Part shown: in pieces, positions 42,079 to 53,037 of the stretch | How the letters are laid out: the number at the start of each line of letters is the position of its first letter | Numbering within the stretch: position 1 is the first letter of the stretch | NCBI RefSeq assembly: GCF_000384655.1 | Contig: NZ_ARQI01000120.1 | Coordinates: 16,260-80,259 of the forward strand | DNA length: 64,000 bases | Direction of reading: 5' to 3' | Source: Brachyspira innocens ATCC 29796 | GTDB lineage: Bacteria; Spirochaetota; Brachyspiria; Brachyspirales; Brachyspiraceae | Position numbers and translations under genes: made by a program | Notes under the pieces: model-generated | Seen by the model: the letters and a program-made list of their open reading frames with translations, nothing else | Database searches by the model: none | Told to the model about the DNA's origin: nothing

Positions 42079-44487
42079 ATGGATGATTATATAAAAAGTC
42101 TGCTTAAAGATTTCTTTGAAGAAGCATTTGAGATGCTTGACAGACTGGAACAAAATATTCTTATTTTAGATAATGAAAGAAATAATGTTGATGCCATACA
42201 GGAAATATTCAGAGCAGTACATACTTTAAAAGGAAGTGCTGGTGCCGTAGAACTTGTTGAAACACAAAAATACGCCCACAGATTTGAAGATTTATTAGAC
42301 TTGATAAGAAATAACAAAATAGAAGTTGATGACGCTACTATTGATGTTCTTTTAAAAGGTATAGATGTATTAAAAGATCTCATCAATACAGCAAGCGAAG
42401 AGGGGGAATATTCAGGCGATATAGAAGCAGAGATAAAAAAGCTGGAAGATTTTAAAAATGCCAAATTAGGCGGTCAGTCCTCTGCACCTGAAGCACCATC
42501 ATCTAATACTTCTGAAAGTAAAGAGCCTGCTGCCCCTGAAGCAGAAAAAAAAGTTAATAAATATGAGCTTTTGCCTAATGACAGTGATTTGCTTGGTATA
42601 ATAAGAGATAATGTTGAAGAAGGCGTAAAGACAAAGTTAGTACATGTAAGTTTTGACCCTGAAAGCCCTATGAGAACAGTAGGAGGTGTTCAGGTATTTG
42701 TTGCCCTTAAAGATGTTGGGGAAATAATGGGAAGTATTCCTCCGCTTGAATCTTTGGAAGGCGATGAGTTTTATGAACATGTTACATATATACTCGCTAC
42801 AATCAATGAAGATAAAACTATAATAGATGCTATTACATTGCCAGATGTTACTAAAGAAATATCTATTGAAGATATTATATTAGAAGAATATGAGAAATTT
42901 CTTCAGGAGAAAAAACAGAAAGAAGATGCTCAAAAAGCTAAAGAAACTGCTGCCCCTGCTGCAAATACGGCAAAAAAACCTGATGCTGCAAAAGGCGGAA
43001 AAGATCATAAAGTTGACAGACAAAGCTCTTTTTTAAGGGTTGAAAGTGACAGAATAGATGCTATGATGAATCAGGTAGGGGAGCTTGTAACAAATAAAAG
43101 TTCATATGTTCAGTATGATGATGATCTTACCTCATATCAGAAAATCATAGGAAACGGCATCAATGAGGTAAAAAGATATTACAGAGACAGCATTGTTCAA
43201 GTACTTAGAAAATTTGAAGAACATATGCAGAAAAAAGAAGCTAAAGAAATCAGAAACACATACATTGACGGATTTAATAATAAATTAACCGAACTTGTAA
43301 AAATGGAAGAGGAGTTTAAAAATACATTAGACAGATTTAGAAACTCTTATCAGCTTCTAACTAGGGTAACTAATGAGCTTCAGGAAACAGTAATGAAAAT
43401 AAGAATGCTTCCTATAGCTCAGACATTTAACAGATTTCCTCGTCTTATTAGGGATTTATCAAGAGATTTGGGAAAAGAAGTAAAATTGGAAATGTACGGT
43501 GAAGAAACAGAACTAGACAAATCTGTTATTGAGGTACTAGTAGACCCATTAGTACACCTTGTAAGAAATGCTATGGACCATGGTATAGAACCTCCTGATG
43601 ACAGAGAAAAAGCTGGAAAACCTAGAACTGGAACTGTTGTTTTAGGAGCTTCACATGAAGGTAACTTAATCATCATAAAAATATCTGATGACGGAAAAGG
43701 AATGATACCGCAGAAGATATTTGAAAGTGCTGTAAAAAAAGGCTTGGTATCAGCTGATGCTAAACTATCAGAAAGACAGATGCTTGAATATATATTTGCA
43801 CCTGGTTTTTCTACTGCTGCCAAAATTACAAATGTATCAGGCCGCGGTGTTGGTATGGACGTTGTTAAAAAAAGTCTTGAAAAAATTAATGGTACTATCG
43901 GTATAGAAACAGAATGGGGAAAAGGTTCTACTTTCTTTTTAAGAATTCCTCTTACAGTTGCCATTATTCAGGCTCTTATTGTTGATGCAGAAAAAGAATA
44001 TTATGCAGTTCCTATCAACAGTATATTAGAAACTATTAAAATAGATGTACAGGATATTCAAGAGCTTGAGGGTATAGAGGTTATTAAAGTAAGAGATGAT
44101 GTAATAAATGTATTAAGCGTTAAAGAATTATTCAGACTTCCTTCAAGATATAATAATATAAAATCATATTATGCTGTTATACTTTCATCAGAAGGCAAAA
44201 AGGTAGCACTTCTAGTTAATAACCTTATAGGTGAACAGGATATAGTTATAAAAACCTTGAAAGATAATATTACAAAAAGCGAAGGTTTGGCTGGTGCTAC
44301 TGTACTAGGTGATGGTACTGTAAGTTTTATTTTGGATATTCAGACTATGGTAAGTTTAGGTACTAAAAGAATAATAGAAAGAGGAAAAGTTAATAACGGC
44401 TCAAAAACAAACAAAAACGATTTGAGAAGTTTTATAGAAAAATTGAAAAATAATGAAATACCAGAAGTAAATGCAAATAAAGAATAA
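42079..44487 (+). CDS. cheA: chemotaxis histidine kinase CheA
   Basis: 802 residues. The P1 Hpt domain has the phosphorylated His48 in AVHTLKGSAGAVEL; a P2-like CheY-binding region follows after an Ala/Pro/Glu linker (about 180-275); P3 dimerisation starts near RVESDRIDAMMNQVGELVTN; the P4 kinase domain has the N box LVRNAMDHGIEPP, SDDGKGM, APGFSTA and GRGVGMDVVKKSLEKINGTI; the P5 CheW-like domain closes the protein. CheA phosphorylates CheY/CheB in response to MCP receptors and so controls periplasmic-flagella reversal in spirochaetes. It stands alone here, not within a che operon. A possible sigma-28 promoter precedes it and a terminator follows. Confidence 0.96.
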   Translation: MDDYIKSLLKDFFEEAFEMLDRLEQNILILDNERNNVDAIQEIFRAVHTLKGSAGAVELVETQKYAHRFEDLLDLIRNNKIEVDDATIDVLLKGIDVLKDLINTASEEGEYSGDIEAEIKKLEDFKNAKLGGQSSAPEAPSSNTSESKEPAAPEAEKKVNKYELLPNDSDLLGIIRDNVEEGVKTKLVHVSFDPESPMRTVGGVQVFVALKDVGEIMGSIPPLESLEGDEFYEHVTYILATINEDKTIIDAITLPDVTKEISIEDIILEEYEKFLQEKKQKEDAQKAKETAAPAANTAKKPDAAKGGKDHKVDRQSSFLRVESDRIDAMMNQVGELVTNKSSYVQYDDDLTSYQKIIGNGINEVKRYYRDSIVQVLRKFEEHMQKKEAKEIRNTYIDGFNNKLTELVKMEEEFKNTLDRFRNSYQLLTRVTNELQETVMKIRMLPIAQTFNRFPRLIRDLSRDLGKEVKLEMYGEETELDKSVIEVLVDPLVHLVRNAMDHGIEPPDDREKAGKPRTGTVVLGASHEGNLIIIKISDDGKGMIPQKIFESAVKKGLVSADAKLSERQMLEYIFAPGFSTAAKITNVSGRGVGMDVVKKSLEKINGTIGIETEWGKGSTFFLRIPLTVAIIQALIVDAEKEYYAVPINSILETIKIDVQDIQELEGIEVIKVRDDVINVLSVKELFRLPSRYNNIKSYYAVILSSEGKKVALLVNNLIGEQDIVIKTLKDNITKSEGLAGATVLGDGTVSFILDIQTMVSLGTKRIIERGKVNNGSKTNKNDLRSFIEKLKNNEIPEVNANKE

Positions 44488-44510
44488 GAAATAATAAATT
44501 TGAAAAAATA

Positions 44511-44548
44511 AAAAGCAAGAAACTGTATAAACAGAATCTTGCTTTTTT
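44511..44548. terminator. bidirectional terminator between cheA and the GH1 gene
   Basis: AAAGCAAGA pairs with TCTTGCTTT, with an inner CTGT/ACAG stem, followed by T residues on the forward strand and preceded by an A-rich run that is T-rich on the reverse strand. It can end both converging transcripts. Confidence 0.82.
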
Positions 44549-44570
44549 AATTTGTGAGAGTTTAAATAAT

Positions 44571-46076
<1,506 letters not shown>

Positions 46077-46215
46077 TCAAACAATAAAATTAGTATATTA
46101 ATACGGAAATTATTTAATTGGAGTTTTATACTGCACTGTGATATTATCATAAACATATAATTTAAATAACAATAGTATAGATGATATATAGATAAAAAAT
46201 TAAGGAGACTCTAAA

Positions 46216-47553
46216 ATGAAAGAAAAATTTAATGCTTTTATGGAAAGCAAATTTCTCCCTATTATGGCTAAAGTTGCAGGAAATAGATACCTTAACTGTA
46301 TTAAAGACGGTTTTGTATTTGCAACACCTTTTATTATAATAGGTTCATTTGTTTTATTACTTTTTAATTTGCCTTTGAATGATCCTACTAACTTTATGTA
46401 TTTTAAACCTTATGAAAACTTTGTAAATGCATTTTCAGGACATTATATACAAATATTTAATGTAAGTATGGGTATAATGTCTTTATTCATATCATTCGGT
46501 ATAGGCTATTCATTAGCAGGATATTATAATATAGATAAACTTACAAACGGGTTTTTGTCTATGTATTCTTTTTTACTATTATCAGCAAAATCTTTGGCTG
46601 TAACAGTAATAGGAGCAGCTTCTCAATTATTGTATGTTGCTGAAGAAACTAATGTAACTGTATTAGATGCAAGATATATGGATGCTAAAGGTCTTTTTGT
46701 AGCTATTATTGCTTCTATATTATCAGTAGAAATATCAAGATTCTTAGTAAACAAAAGAATTATGATTCAGCTTCCTGATTCTGTTCCTCCTGCAATATCA
46801 AAATCTTTTGAAATTTTAATTCCAGTAGCAGTTATATCTTTCTTATTCCAAACTATAAACTGGATAATACAAAACAGCATGCAGATTATGATACCAGATT
46901 TGATAATGAAAATATTGCAGCCGTTATTAAGTATGTCTGACGGTTTAGTATCTATAATTATTATATTATTATTGGTGCATATATTATGGTTCTGCGGTAT
47001 ACATGGTGCTAATGTTGTTAATGCTATAATAAACCCTATTGTCTTAACTAACTTGGCTTTAAACCAAGCAGCTCTTGCAGCAGGTGAACAAATACCAAAA
47101 GTATTTGCAGGAGAGTTTTTAAACAGTTTTGTATATATAGGCGGTTCAGGTGCTACTTTAGGATTATGTATAGCTATGATTATGACTAAAAGTGAACATT
47201 TAAAATATGTAGGAAAACTTTCTATAGTACCAGGATTTTTTAATATAAATGAACCTATCATGTTTGGTACTCCTATTGTTATGAACCCTATTTTTGTTAT
47301 ACCATTTATTATAACACCTATTATAAATGCTGTTATATCTTACACATTTTTAAAATTAAATATAATAAGCAGAATAGTAGGATTAGTACCTTGGACTACT
47401 CCTTCTGTATTAGGTTCTTTTATATCTACTAATTTACACTTCTTAGCACCAGTATTGATAATAGGATTAATTGTATTGGACTACTTTATTTATAAGCCTT
47501 TTTTGAATATGTATGTAAAAGAATTGGAGAAAGAAGAAAGTACTAATAATTAA
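46216..47553 (+). CDS. PTS EIIC component, lactose/cellobiose family
   Basis: 445 residues with eight to ten transmembrane helices. KFLPIMAKVAGNRYLNCIKD then GFVFATPFIIIGSFVLLLFN, the HILWFCGIHGANVVN motif and NEPIMFGTPIVMNPIFVIPF are the hallmarks of CelB/LicC-type EIIC proteins, which move and phosphorylate beta-glucosides with help of EIIA and EIIB. Those two partners are not encoded nearby and must come from elsewhere. An AAGGAG site precedes the ATG. It is divergent from the GH1 gene, whose product would act on the phosphorylated sugar. A hairpin terminator follows. Confidence 0.93.
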   Translation: MKEKFNAFMESKFLPIMAKVAGNRYLNCIKDGFVFATPFIIIGSFVLLLFNLPLNDPTNFMYFKPYENFVNAFSGHYIQIFNVSMGIMSLFISFGIGYSLAGYYNIDKLTNGFLSMYSFLLLSAKSLAVTVIGAASQLLYVAEETNVTVLDARYMDAKGLFVAIIASILSVEISRFLVNKRIMIQLPDSVPPAISKSFEILIPVAVISFLFQTINWIIQNSMQIMIPDLIMKILQPLLSMSDGLVSIIIILLLVHILWFCGIHGANVVNAIINPIVLTNLALNQAALAAGEQIPKVFAGEFLNSFVYIGGSGATLGLCIAMIMTKSEHLKYVGKLSIVPGFFNINEPIMFGTPIVMNPIFVIPFIITPIINAVISYTFLKLNIISRIVGLVPWTTPSVLGSFISTNLHFLAPVLIIGLIVLDYFIYKPFLNMYVKELEKEESTNN

Positions 47554-47576
47554 TTATATATATATTATTATTTTAT

Positions 47577-47620
47577 AAAGCATTGTTAGTGATAAAATCA
47601 TTTACAATGCTTTAATTTTT
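47577..47620 (+). terminator. rho-independent terminator after the PTS EIIC gene
   Basis: AAAGCATTGT pairs perfectly with ACAATGCTTT; the inner sequence can extend the stem; a TTTAATTTTT run follows. Confidence 0.82.
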
Positions 47621-47689
47621 AACACATACAAAACCCTCTGAAATTAAAATTTTATTAATTACACCATAGTATTAAAATATTTAATTTTA

Positions 47690-47730
47690 TATACCTAAAC
47701 AAATATAGTTTGTAAATTTTTTAATTAAGT
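47690..47730. repeat. dispersed repeat family, inverted fragment
   Basis: TATACCTAAACAAATATAGT then TTGTAAATTTTTTAATTAAG is the reverse complement of the ACAAATTATATTTGTTTAGG-TATA stretch found at about 58.6 kb. Only the outer end of the repeat is present here. Confidence 0.6.
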
Positions 47731-47745
47731 TTTAATTACTGCCGA

Positions 47746-49749
47746 TTACTGTTTATTTTCTGGTCTTAGCGAAGCTTTTAAGTTTGAGAAAAACTCCTCT
47801 TCATTCATAGCCATTTCTTCAGGAAGATTTTTACTCATCTCTTCCAAAAATATTGAAGGAGTGCATTCTACTTTTTTGCCCATTTTGGTTCTGCTTCTGC
47901 AGTAGGTTAGAGTTAAATGTTTTTTAGCCCTTGTCATAGCAACATAGCAAAGACGCCTTTCTTCTTCTATTCCCATTTCATCAGATGAGCTTTTATGATG
48001 CGGCATAATACCGTCTTCCATACCGCATATATAAACATAAGGAAACTCTAATCCTTTAGCAGCATGTATACTCATCAGCATAATGCCTTTCTTTTTTTCC
48101 TCTTCATCATTTTGCTCTTCTATACTCATAAGAAGTATTCTATCTAAATAATTTTTTAAAGTAGCATTTTTATTAGATTTCTCATATTCAAGTATGCCGT
48201 TCATAAGTGATTCTACATTCTCCATTTTTTTAGCACCTTGCTCTTTGGTATCGCTAGAGTTTAATACTTCATTATGATATGCTATAACATCTAAAAACTT
48301 ATTTATGTTTTCGTACAGTTTAGGACGTTCAATATCATTTTTATCAACAGTAAATAAATTATGATAATGTTCTATAATTTCAAGAAAATCTTTTATACCA
48401 GCTTTTGCTTTAGGAGAAATGTCTTCCATACTCTCATAATTAAGCAAAGTCTGATATAAAGATACTCCGTTTTTTATACTTGTTTCATTAAGATTGTTTA
48501 TAGCAACGGCTCCTATTCCTCTTTTAGGTATATTTATGACTCTAAGAAGAGAAACTTCATCTTCAGGATTAACAAACAAATTAAGATAGGCTAATATGTC
48601 CTTAATCTCTTTACGTTCATAAAATTGAAAAGCTCCGACTACTGTATAAGGAAGTCCCCTAAGTCTGAAAGCCTCTTCAAAAAGTCTTGACTGAGCATTC
48701 ATTCTAAAAAGAACAGCAAAGTCTTCATAGTTTAATCTTTTACTTATAGAGTAATTAATAATAGAATCTGCTACAAATTGAGCCTCTTCTCTTTCATCTT
48801 CGCATGGCATTATTGTAGGAGGTATTCCCTCATCACCTTCAGCAACTACCTCTTTATTTTTTCTTTGAGTATTATTGCTTATTACAGAATGTGCAGCTTC
48901 AAGTATAGCCTTTGTACTTCTGTAGTTTTTTGTAAGAGTTACTATTTTAGCATCAGGGTATTCATTTTCAAAAGAAAGTATATTTGATACATCAGCTCCT
49001 CTGAATGCATATATACTTTGGTCATCATCTCCTACAACAGCAATATTTCTATATTTTGATGCTAAAAGGCTTGTAAGTTTATACTGTGCAAAATTAGTGT
49101 CCTGATATTCATCAACCATAATATATCTGAATCTTTCCTGATATTTATTAAGAACCTCTGGAAACTCTATATATAAATCTATTGTGAGGTTAATAAGATC
49201 ATTAAAATCAACAGCATTATATCCTTTTAAATAATTCTGATAAACTTCGTATACTCTTTTTGCTTGTTTTTCAAGATCATCATGAGGCTCTACCTCATAC
49301 GGCTTCATCAAATTATTTTTATATCTGTCAATATACCAAGCAAATAAATTTTCATCATAATTGAGAGTATTAATCTTTATTTCTCTCAAAATATTACGTA
49401 TAAGAGTTCTGCTGTCAGATGAAGAATATATACTGAAATTATTTTTATATCCTAATTTTTCAATATCTCCTTTTAATACCCTAACACAGAATGAGTGAAA
49501 TGTGCTTACTACTAATTGTTTTGGTTTTTCTTTTAATAGTTTTGTTATACGCTCACGCATCTCTGAAGCTGCTTTATTTGTGAATGTAACAGCGAGTATC
49601 TGACTAGGAAGAACTCCATGTTTTATTAAATATGCTATTCTCTCTGTAATAACTCTAGTTTTTCCGCTTCCAGCCCCTGCCAATGCAAGTAATGGACCGT
49701 TTATATGTTCTACTGCCTGTCTTTGTTCTTCATTTAACATTAATGCCAT
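47746..49749 (-). CDS. ATP-dependent DNA helicase, UvrD/PcrA/Rep family
   Basis: 667 residues, superfamily 1A 3'-5' helicase. Motifs: Q motif LNEEQRQAVEHINGP at the start, Walker A AGAGSGKT (24-31), motif Ia AVTFTNKAASEMRERI, motif II VDEYQDTN, motif III VVGDDDQSIYAFRGA, motif IV LTKNYRST, motif V SIHAAKGLEFPYVY and motif VI YVAMTRAKKHL. The C-terminal tail after motif VI is short, so it lacks the RNA-polymerase-binding tail of PcrA/UvrD proteins and is nearer to Rep in length. It works in repair or replication restart. A GAGG site precedes the ATG by about 12 nt; the two Met codons at 1 and 4 are alternatives. Confidence 0.93.
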   Translation of the reverse strand: MALMLNEEQRQAVEHINGPLLALAGAGSGKTRVITERIAYLIKHGVLPSQILAVTFTNKAASEMRERITKLLKEKPKQLVVSTFHSFCVRVLKGDIEKLGYKNNFSIYSSSDSRTLIRNILREIKINTLNYDENLFAWYIDRYKNNLMKPYEVEPHDDLEKQAKRVYEVYQNYLKGYNAVDFNDLINLTIDLYIEFPEVLNKYQERFRYIMVDEYQDTNFAQYKLTSLLASKYRNIAVVGDDDQSIYAFRGADVSNILSFENEYPDAKIVTLTKNYRSTKAILEAAHSVISNNTQRKNKEVVAEGDEGIPPTIMPCEDEREEAQFVADSIINYSISKRLNYEDFAVLFRMNAQSRLFEEAFRLRGLPYTVVGAFQFYERKEIKDILAYLNLFVNPEDEVSLLRVINIPKRGIGAVAINNLNETSIKNGVSLYQTLLNYESMEDISPKAKAGIKDFLEIIEHYHNLFTVDKNDIERPKLYENINKFLDVIAYHNEVLNSSDTKEQGAKKMENVESLMNGILEYEKSNKNATLKNYLDRILLMSIEEQNDEEEKKKGIMLMSIHAAKGLEFPYVYICGMEDGIMPHHKSSSDEMGIEEERRLCYVAMTRAKKHLTLTYCRSRTKMGKKVECTPSIFLEEMSKNLPEEMAMNEEEFFSNLKASLRPENKQ

Positions 49750-49966
49750 AGTTTTTTATTACCTCTCATTTTGAAGAGTTATTATATACCATATTGAAAT
49801 AATGTAAAATTCTTAATTAGTGCATTTTTTTAATAGACTTGTTCAAAAAACTAATTTTTAATTATATAATAATGGGAAACAAAGTACTCATTTTATTTAT
49901 ACAATAGATTTTAGACACAATTTTATAATTTAAGATTAAATACACTAGTTTTATAGTTAATTTTTA

Positions 49967-50842
49967 TTATAATTTCTCTATTTCTTCTATACTTAAACCT
50001 GTATTTCTACTTATAAACTCTATATCCATGCCAGATATCTTTAAACTTTTTGCTATTATTTTCTTCTGTTCAAACTTTCCTTTTTCCATACCTTTTTCTA
50101 TACCTTCATTAAAACCTTTTTCTCTTTCTCTCTCCATAGTATCTTTATAAAAGTATTCATCTATTTCTTTTTTTCTGTAGGCATCTAATAAAGGATTATC
50201 TGATATAAAAGATTTACATCTTCTTTCTACTTCATTAAAAATAGTATTCTCTTTTATCAAATTTTCCATACTTTCACCTCCATTAAAAAATTTAAACCAA
50301 CTATTTAAATCTGTTTTTAAAGAATTATTATTATTAAATTTAGGTAATTCTAAAAAGTGAAGCTGGCAATGATCTGTTAATATTTTATTATGCTTTAATT
50401 CTTTAATTACATAACAAGTATGACAATCTTCTATATCATATGATAATATAAAATTTAAAATATTAATACTGATAACAGGACATAATTTTTTATAATCTTC
50501 GCCTTTATTTAAAGTAAGACTATAACCACTTGCCCAATAAAATAGGACTCTATTAGCAAAAGATTCATTGCCTTGAAGTTGTATTTCTATCATCACTATT
50601 TCGCCAGTATCAGTTTCGCATTTTATATCTACAATGGATTCTTTGCTATTTAAATATTTCTGTAAATTAAATGGATTAAGTATTTCTACTTTAACAAAGG
50701 TACTGAAATTTAAATTATTCATAGCAGAATTAATAAAGTTTAAAACTATATTCTCATTACCTAAATTTGAAAACAAATACCTTACAAAACAATCGTTTTT
50801 CTTATTAAGAGTATCAATAGTAATAATATCATTTTCTTTCAT
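49967..50842 (-). CDS. Rpn-family PD-(D/E)XK nuclease / putative transposase-like protein
   Basis: 291 residues. The nuclease core is DIKCETDTGEIVMIEIQLQ, with Asp72, Glu86 and Gln88 (D...E-x-Q), after the FVRYLFSN start typical of the Rpn (recombination-promoting nuclease) family; the last 60 residues hold the EREREKGFNEGIEKGMEKG coiled stretch and a short helix-rich end. Rpn proteins are abundant in Brachyspira and were first annotated as transposases, but no terminal inverted repeats or target duplications are visible. A fragment of the dispersed repeat lies 60 bp on the upstream side. It is a single gene. Confidence 0.85.
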   Translation of the reverse strand: MKENDIITIDTLNKKNDCFVRYLFSNLGNENIVLNFINSAMNNLNFSTFVKVEILNPFNLQKYLNSKESIVDIKCETDTGEIVMIEIQLQGNESFANRVLFYWASGYSLTLNKGEDYKKLCPVISINILNFILSYDIEDCHTCYVIKELKHNKILTDHCQLHFLELPKFNNNNSLKTDLNSWFKFFNGGESMENLIKENTIFNEVERRCKSFISDNPLLDAYRKKEIDEYFYKDTMEREREKGFNEGIEKGMEKGKFEQKKIIAKSLKISGMDIEFISRNTGLSIEEIEKL

Positions 50843-50904
50843 ATGTAAATTATATTATATAATAATGTAAAAGTCAAAATGCTTAAACTTAATTATAGCA
50901 TAAA

Positions 50905-50980
50905 TACATACCTAAATAACTAGTTTGTCAAAAATAAATTTTTTAAATTTAAAATATTGCAGGATTTTGCCCTCACTATG
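50905..50980. repeat. dispersed repeat family, inverted fragment beside the Rpn gene
   Basis: On the reverse strand it reads GGGCAAAATCCTGCAATATT, then TTAAATTTAAAAAATTTATT and TTTGACAAACTAGTTATTTA-GGTATG, matching the last 70 bp of the copy at 58.86-58.93 kb with about one change in seven bases. Confidence 0.72.
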
Positions 50981-51073
50981 TTGCCAAAATATTAAAAATT
51001 AATATTATATAAACTAATAAATTTTTAGAATATATGTTATTATACTTTTTATATAATTTAGGAGATAAACTTT

Positions 51074-51544
51074 ATGGATATAGAGATAGTAGAAAAAGAA
51101 GATTTTGAAGTGGTAGGAAAAGTAGCTTCTGGAGAAAGTGAAAAACATTCTCAGTGGGTTCTTCCTCTCTGGCAAAATTTCAATAAAAATATAAAAGAAA
51201 TAATTAATTTGGTTAAAGTTGATGAAAATAATAATTTGGCTGGTATATGGGGAATAATGAATGATATGGACGAAACTTTTGCTCCTTGGGGAGAAATGGG
51301 TAAATATATGACTGGAGTTGAGGTTAAAGAAAATTCTATTGCTCCAAAAGGCTGGGTAAAATGGAATATTAAAGGCGGTAAGTTTATTAAAGTAAAATGT
51401 AATATAGAAAATTATAGTGAAATATTTAATAATATAGTTGAGAATTATGCACCTAAAAATGGATATACCATAATAGGCAATGTTATGGAATATTATATTC
51501 CAAACAGTAAAGATTTTTATTTGTTTTTTAATATTAAAGATTAA
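51074..51544 (+). CDS. GyrI-like small-molecule-binding domain protein
   Basis: 156 residues forming a single GyrI/effector-binding-like alpha/beta domain: IEIVEKEDFEVVGKVASGES at the start, the middle LAGIWGIMNDMDETFAPWGE, then YMTGVEVKENSIAPKGWVKW and a closing strand. Such domains bind hydrophobic ligands, either free or behind AraC-type activators; here it stands alone with no DNA-binding domain. A GGAGATAAAC site precedes the ATG. The rdgB gene follows by 29 bp on the same strand, so they are probably co-transcribed, but the function is open. Confidence 0.75.
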   Translation: MDIEIVEKEDFEVVGKVASGESEKHSQWVLPLWQNFNKNIKEIINLVKVDENNNLAGIWGIMNDMDETFAPWGEMGKYMTGVEVKENSIAPKGWVKWNIKGGKFIKVKCNIENYSEIFNNIVENYAPKNGYTIIGNVMEYYIPNSKDFYLFFNIKD

Positions 51545-51573
51545 TAATTTAAGTATTTTATAAGGATATTAAT

Positions 51574-52176
51574 ATGTTGAATAAATTGGTAATAGCAACA
51601 GCAAACAAACATAAATTAAAAGAAATAGAATCCATATTTAAAGGAAGTGCTATAAAAGAAATACTGCCTATGCCTTCAGATATTGGAGAAATAATAGAAG
51701 ATGGAAATACATTTATAGAAAACTCTATTATAAAGGCTAAAGCTGTATATAATTTTACTAAGCTTCCGTCTTTGGCAGATGATTCTGGACTTTGTGTTAA
51801 TGCTTTAGAGGGACGACCTGGTATATTTTCAGCAAGATATGGTGGAGAAAATTTGGGTTATAAAGAAAAAATGCAGATGCTTTTAGATGAACTTAAAGAT
51901 AAAGATGACAGAAGTGCATATTTTATAACTTCAGCTGTATGTGTATTAGATGATAATTATTATATAGCAGTAGAAGGCAGAGTTAATGGAAAAATAATAG
52001 AAAACAAAAGAGGTTTTGACGGTTTCGGATATGACCCTATATTTCAGCCAGATGGATATAATGTTACATATGCTGAGATGAGTTTAGAAGAGAAAAATTC
52101 TATGAGTCATAGATCCATTGCTATTAATAAAATGAAAAATATTTTATTAAGTATTTATAATATTAAGATGTCTTAA
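51574..52176 (+). CDS. rdgB: non-canonical purine NTP pyrophosphatase (RdgB/HAM1)
   Basis: 200 residues of the ITPase family, removing dITP and XTP from the nucleotide pool. Motifs: IATANKHKLKEIESIF at the N-terminus, LADDSGLCVNALEGRPGIFS then ARYGG near residues 68-90, FDGFGYDPIFQPDGYNVTYA and the final LEEKNSMSHRSIA. These hold all the conserved binding residues. Length is typical. It follows the GyrI-like gene. A GGATATT site precedes the ATG. Confidence 0.95.
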   Translation: MLNKLVIATANKHKLKEIESIFKGSAIKEILPMPSDIGEIIEDGNTFIENSIIKAKAVYNFTKLPSLADDSGLCVNALEGRPGIFSARYGGENLGYKEKMQMLLDELKDKDDRSAYFITSAVCVLDDNYYIAVEGRVNGKIIENKRGFDGFGYDPIFQPDGYNVTYAEMSLEEKNSMSHRSIAINKMKNILLSIYNIKMS

Positions 52177-52282
52177 TTATATCTAAAATTATAAAATAAA
52201 TTAAAACTGATATAAAATATAAAAAAATCTGTGAATAATGATATTTTTATATATTAAAGAGAAAAAATATCGATAAGCTCTT

Positions 52283-52310
52283 GACAATGGAGAATTACTA
52301 CATACAATAT
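52283..52310 (+). promoter_or_regulatory. upstream sigma-70-type promoter candidate
   Basis: TTGACA, 16-bp spacer, TACAAT, about 170 bp before the ATG of the 174-residue gene. The 12-nt segment CTTGACAATGGA is identical at the second promoter 148 bp downstream. The gap also holds no ORF. Confidence 0.55.
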
Positions 52311-52430
52311 TTATCATGTATAATAATTATAAATGTTTTAATATTAATTTATAATGTTATTTTGGAATATATAAATAATATGACATTATATACTAAATAA
52401 TAATATATACTAATTAGTATGTATAGAAAC

Positions 52431-52458
52431 TTGACAATGGAAAAAATCTTTATATAAT
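52431..52458 (+). promoter_or_regulatory. sigma-70-type promoter of the 174-residue gene and cstA
   Basis: Perfect TTGACA, 16-bp spacer, perfect TATAAT; the start codon is only 22 nt downstream, so the transcript leader is short, about 15 nt, with a weak site (GGAGAAATTAAC) before the ATG. Confidence 0.72.
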
Positions 52459-52479
52459 ATATAGCATGGAGAAATTAAC

Positions 52480-53004
52480 ATGGCTAAACTTCACATTGAT
52501 AATGAAAATGTAAAAAAATACATATTCAATGTTTCAGAAAAATTGATGAGACATTTTGATTTAGAATATGAAATTACAAAAGAAGATGAATATTTTGATC
52601 TTTATGCTTTTCATAGAAATGACTTTTTTAAATCATTTATAACAAAATCTACAGTGTACGAAGGTTATTCAGTATTTGAGCATATGCTTTTGAGATTTAT
52701 TAAAGAGTTAAAGAAGGAAGATATAGAAAATTTTCAGGATATGTTAATCAGATTAACTCCTATACTTTCAAACCCTAACAAATTTCATAAAAGAAGTGTA
52801 ATTACAGGCATATTAGTAACAGAAAGCCCATTAGAAAAAGAATGGGAGAAGATGGCTAAAAAGTTTTTTTATAAAGTTAATTACAAACTATTATTTCATG
52901 GCTGGTCAGAGACACAGTATGCTATAGTGTCTATGACAGATAAAAATGTATACTTACCTAAAATGCGTAAGAAAGAGTTAAAACTTCTTCTTTCGGATTT
53001 TTAG
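52480..53004 (+). CDS. hypothetical 174-residue protein upstream of cstA
   Basis: A soluble, charged protein starting AKLHIDNENVKKYIFNVSEK, with YGWSETQYAIVSMTDKNVYL-like beta segments near the end (HGWSETQYAIVSM) and a basic C-terminus (MRKKELKLLLSDF). No membrane helix, signal peptide or known domain is recognised. It may be the first gene of an operon with cstA, 33 bp downstream, which has its own AAAAAGGAG site. Two near-identical promoters stand upstream. Possible roles as regulator or accessory protein of the transporter are guesses only. Confidence 0.65.
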   Translation: MAKLHIDNENVKKYIFNVSEKLMRHFDLEYEITKEDEYFDLYAFHRNDFFKSFITKSTVYEGYSVFEHMLLRFIKELKKEDIENFQDMLIRLTPILSNPNKFHKRSVITGILVTESPLEKEWEKMAKKFFYKVNYKLLFHGWSETQYAIVSMTDKNVYLPKMRKKELKLLLSDF

Positions 53005-53037
53005 GAGGTTATAAAACAAATAAAAAAGGAGATAAAA

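Noticed and set aside
43419..43964. 181-codon frame opposite to cheA
   Set aside because: Lies wholly antisense to a clear CheA kinase domain; shadow frame caused by codon bias.
49967..50842. Insertion sequence
   Set aside because: The Rpn-type gene is often labelled transposase, but no inverted terminal repeats or target duplications are visible around it.
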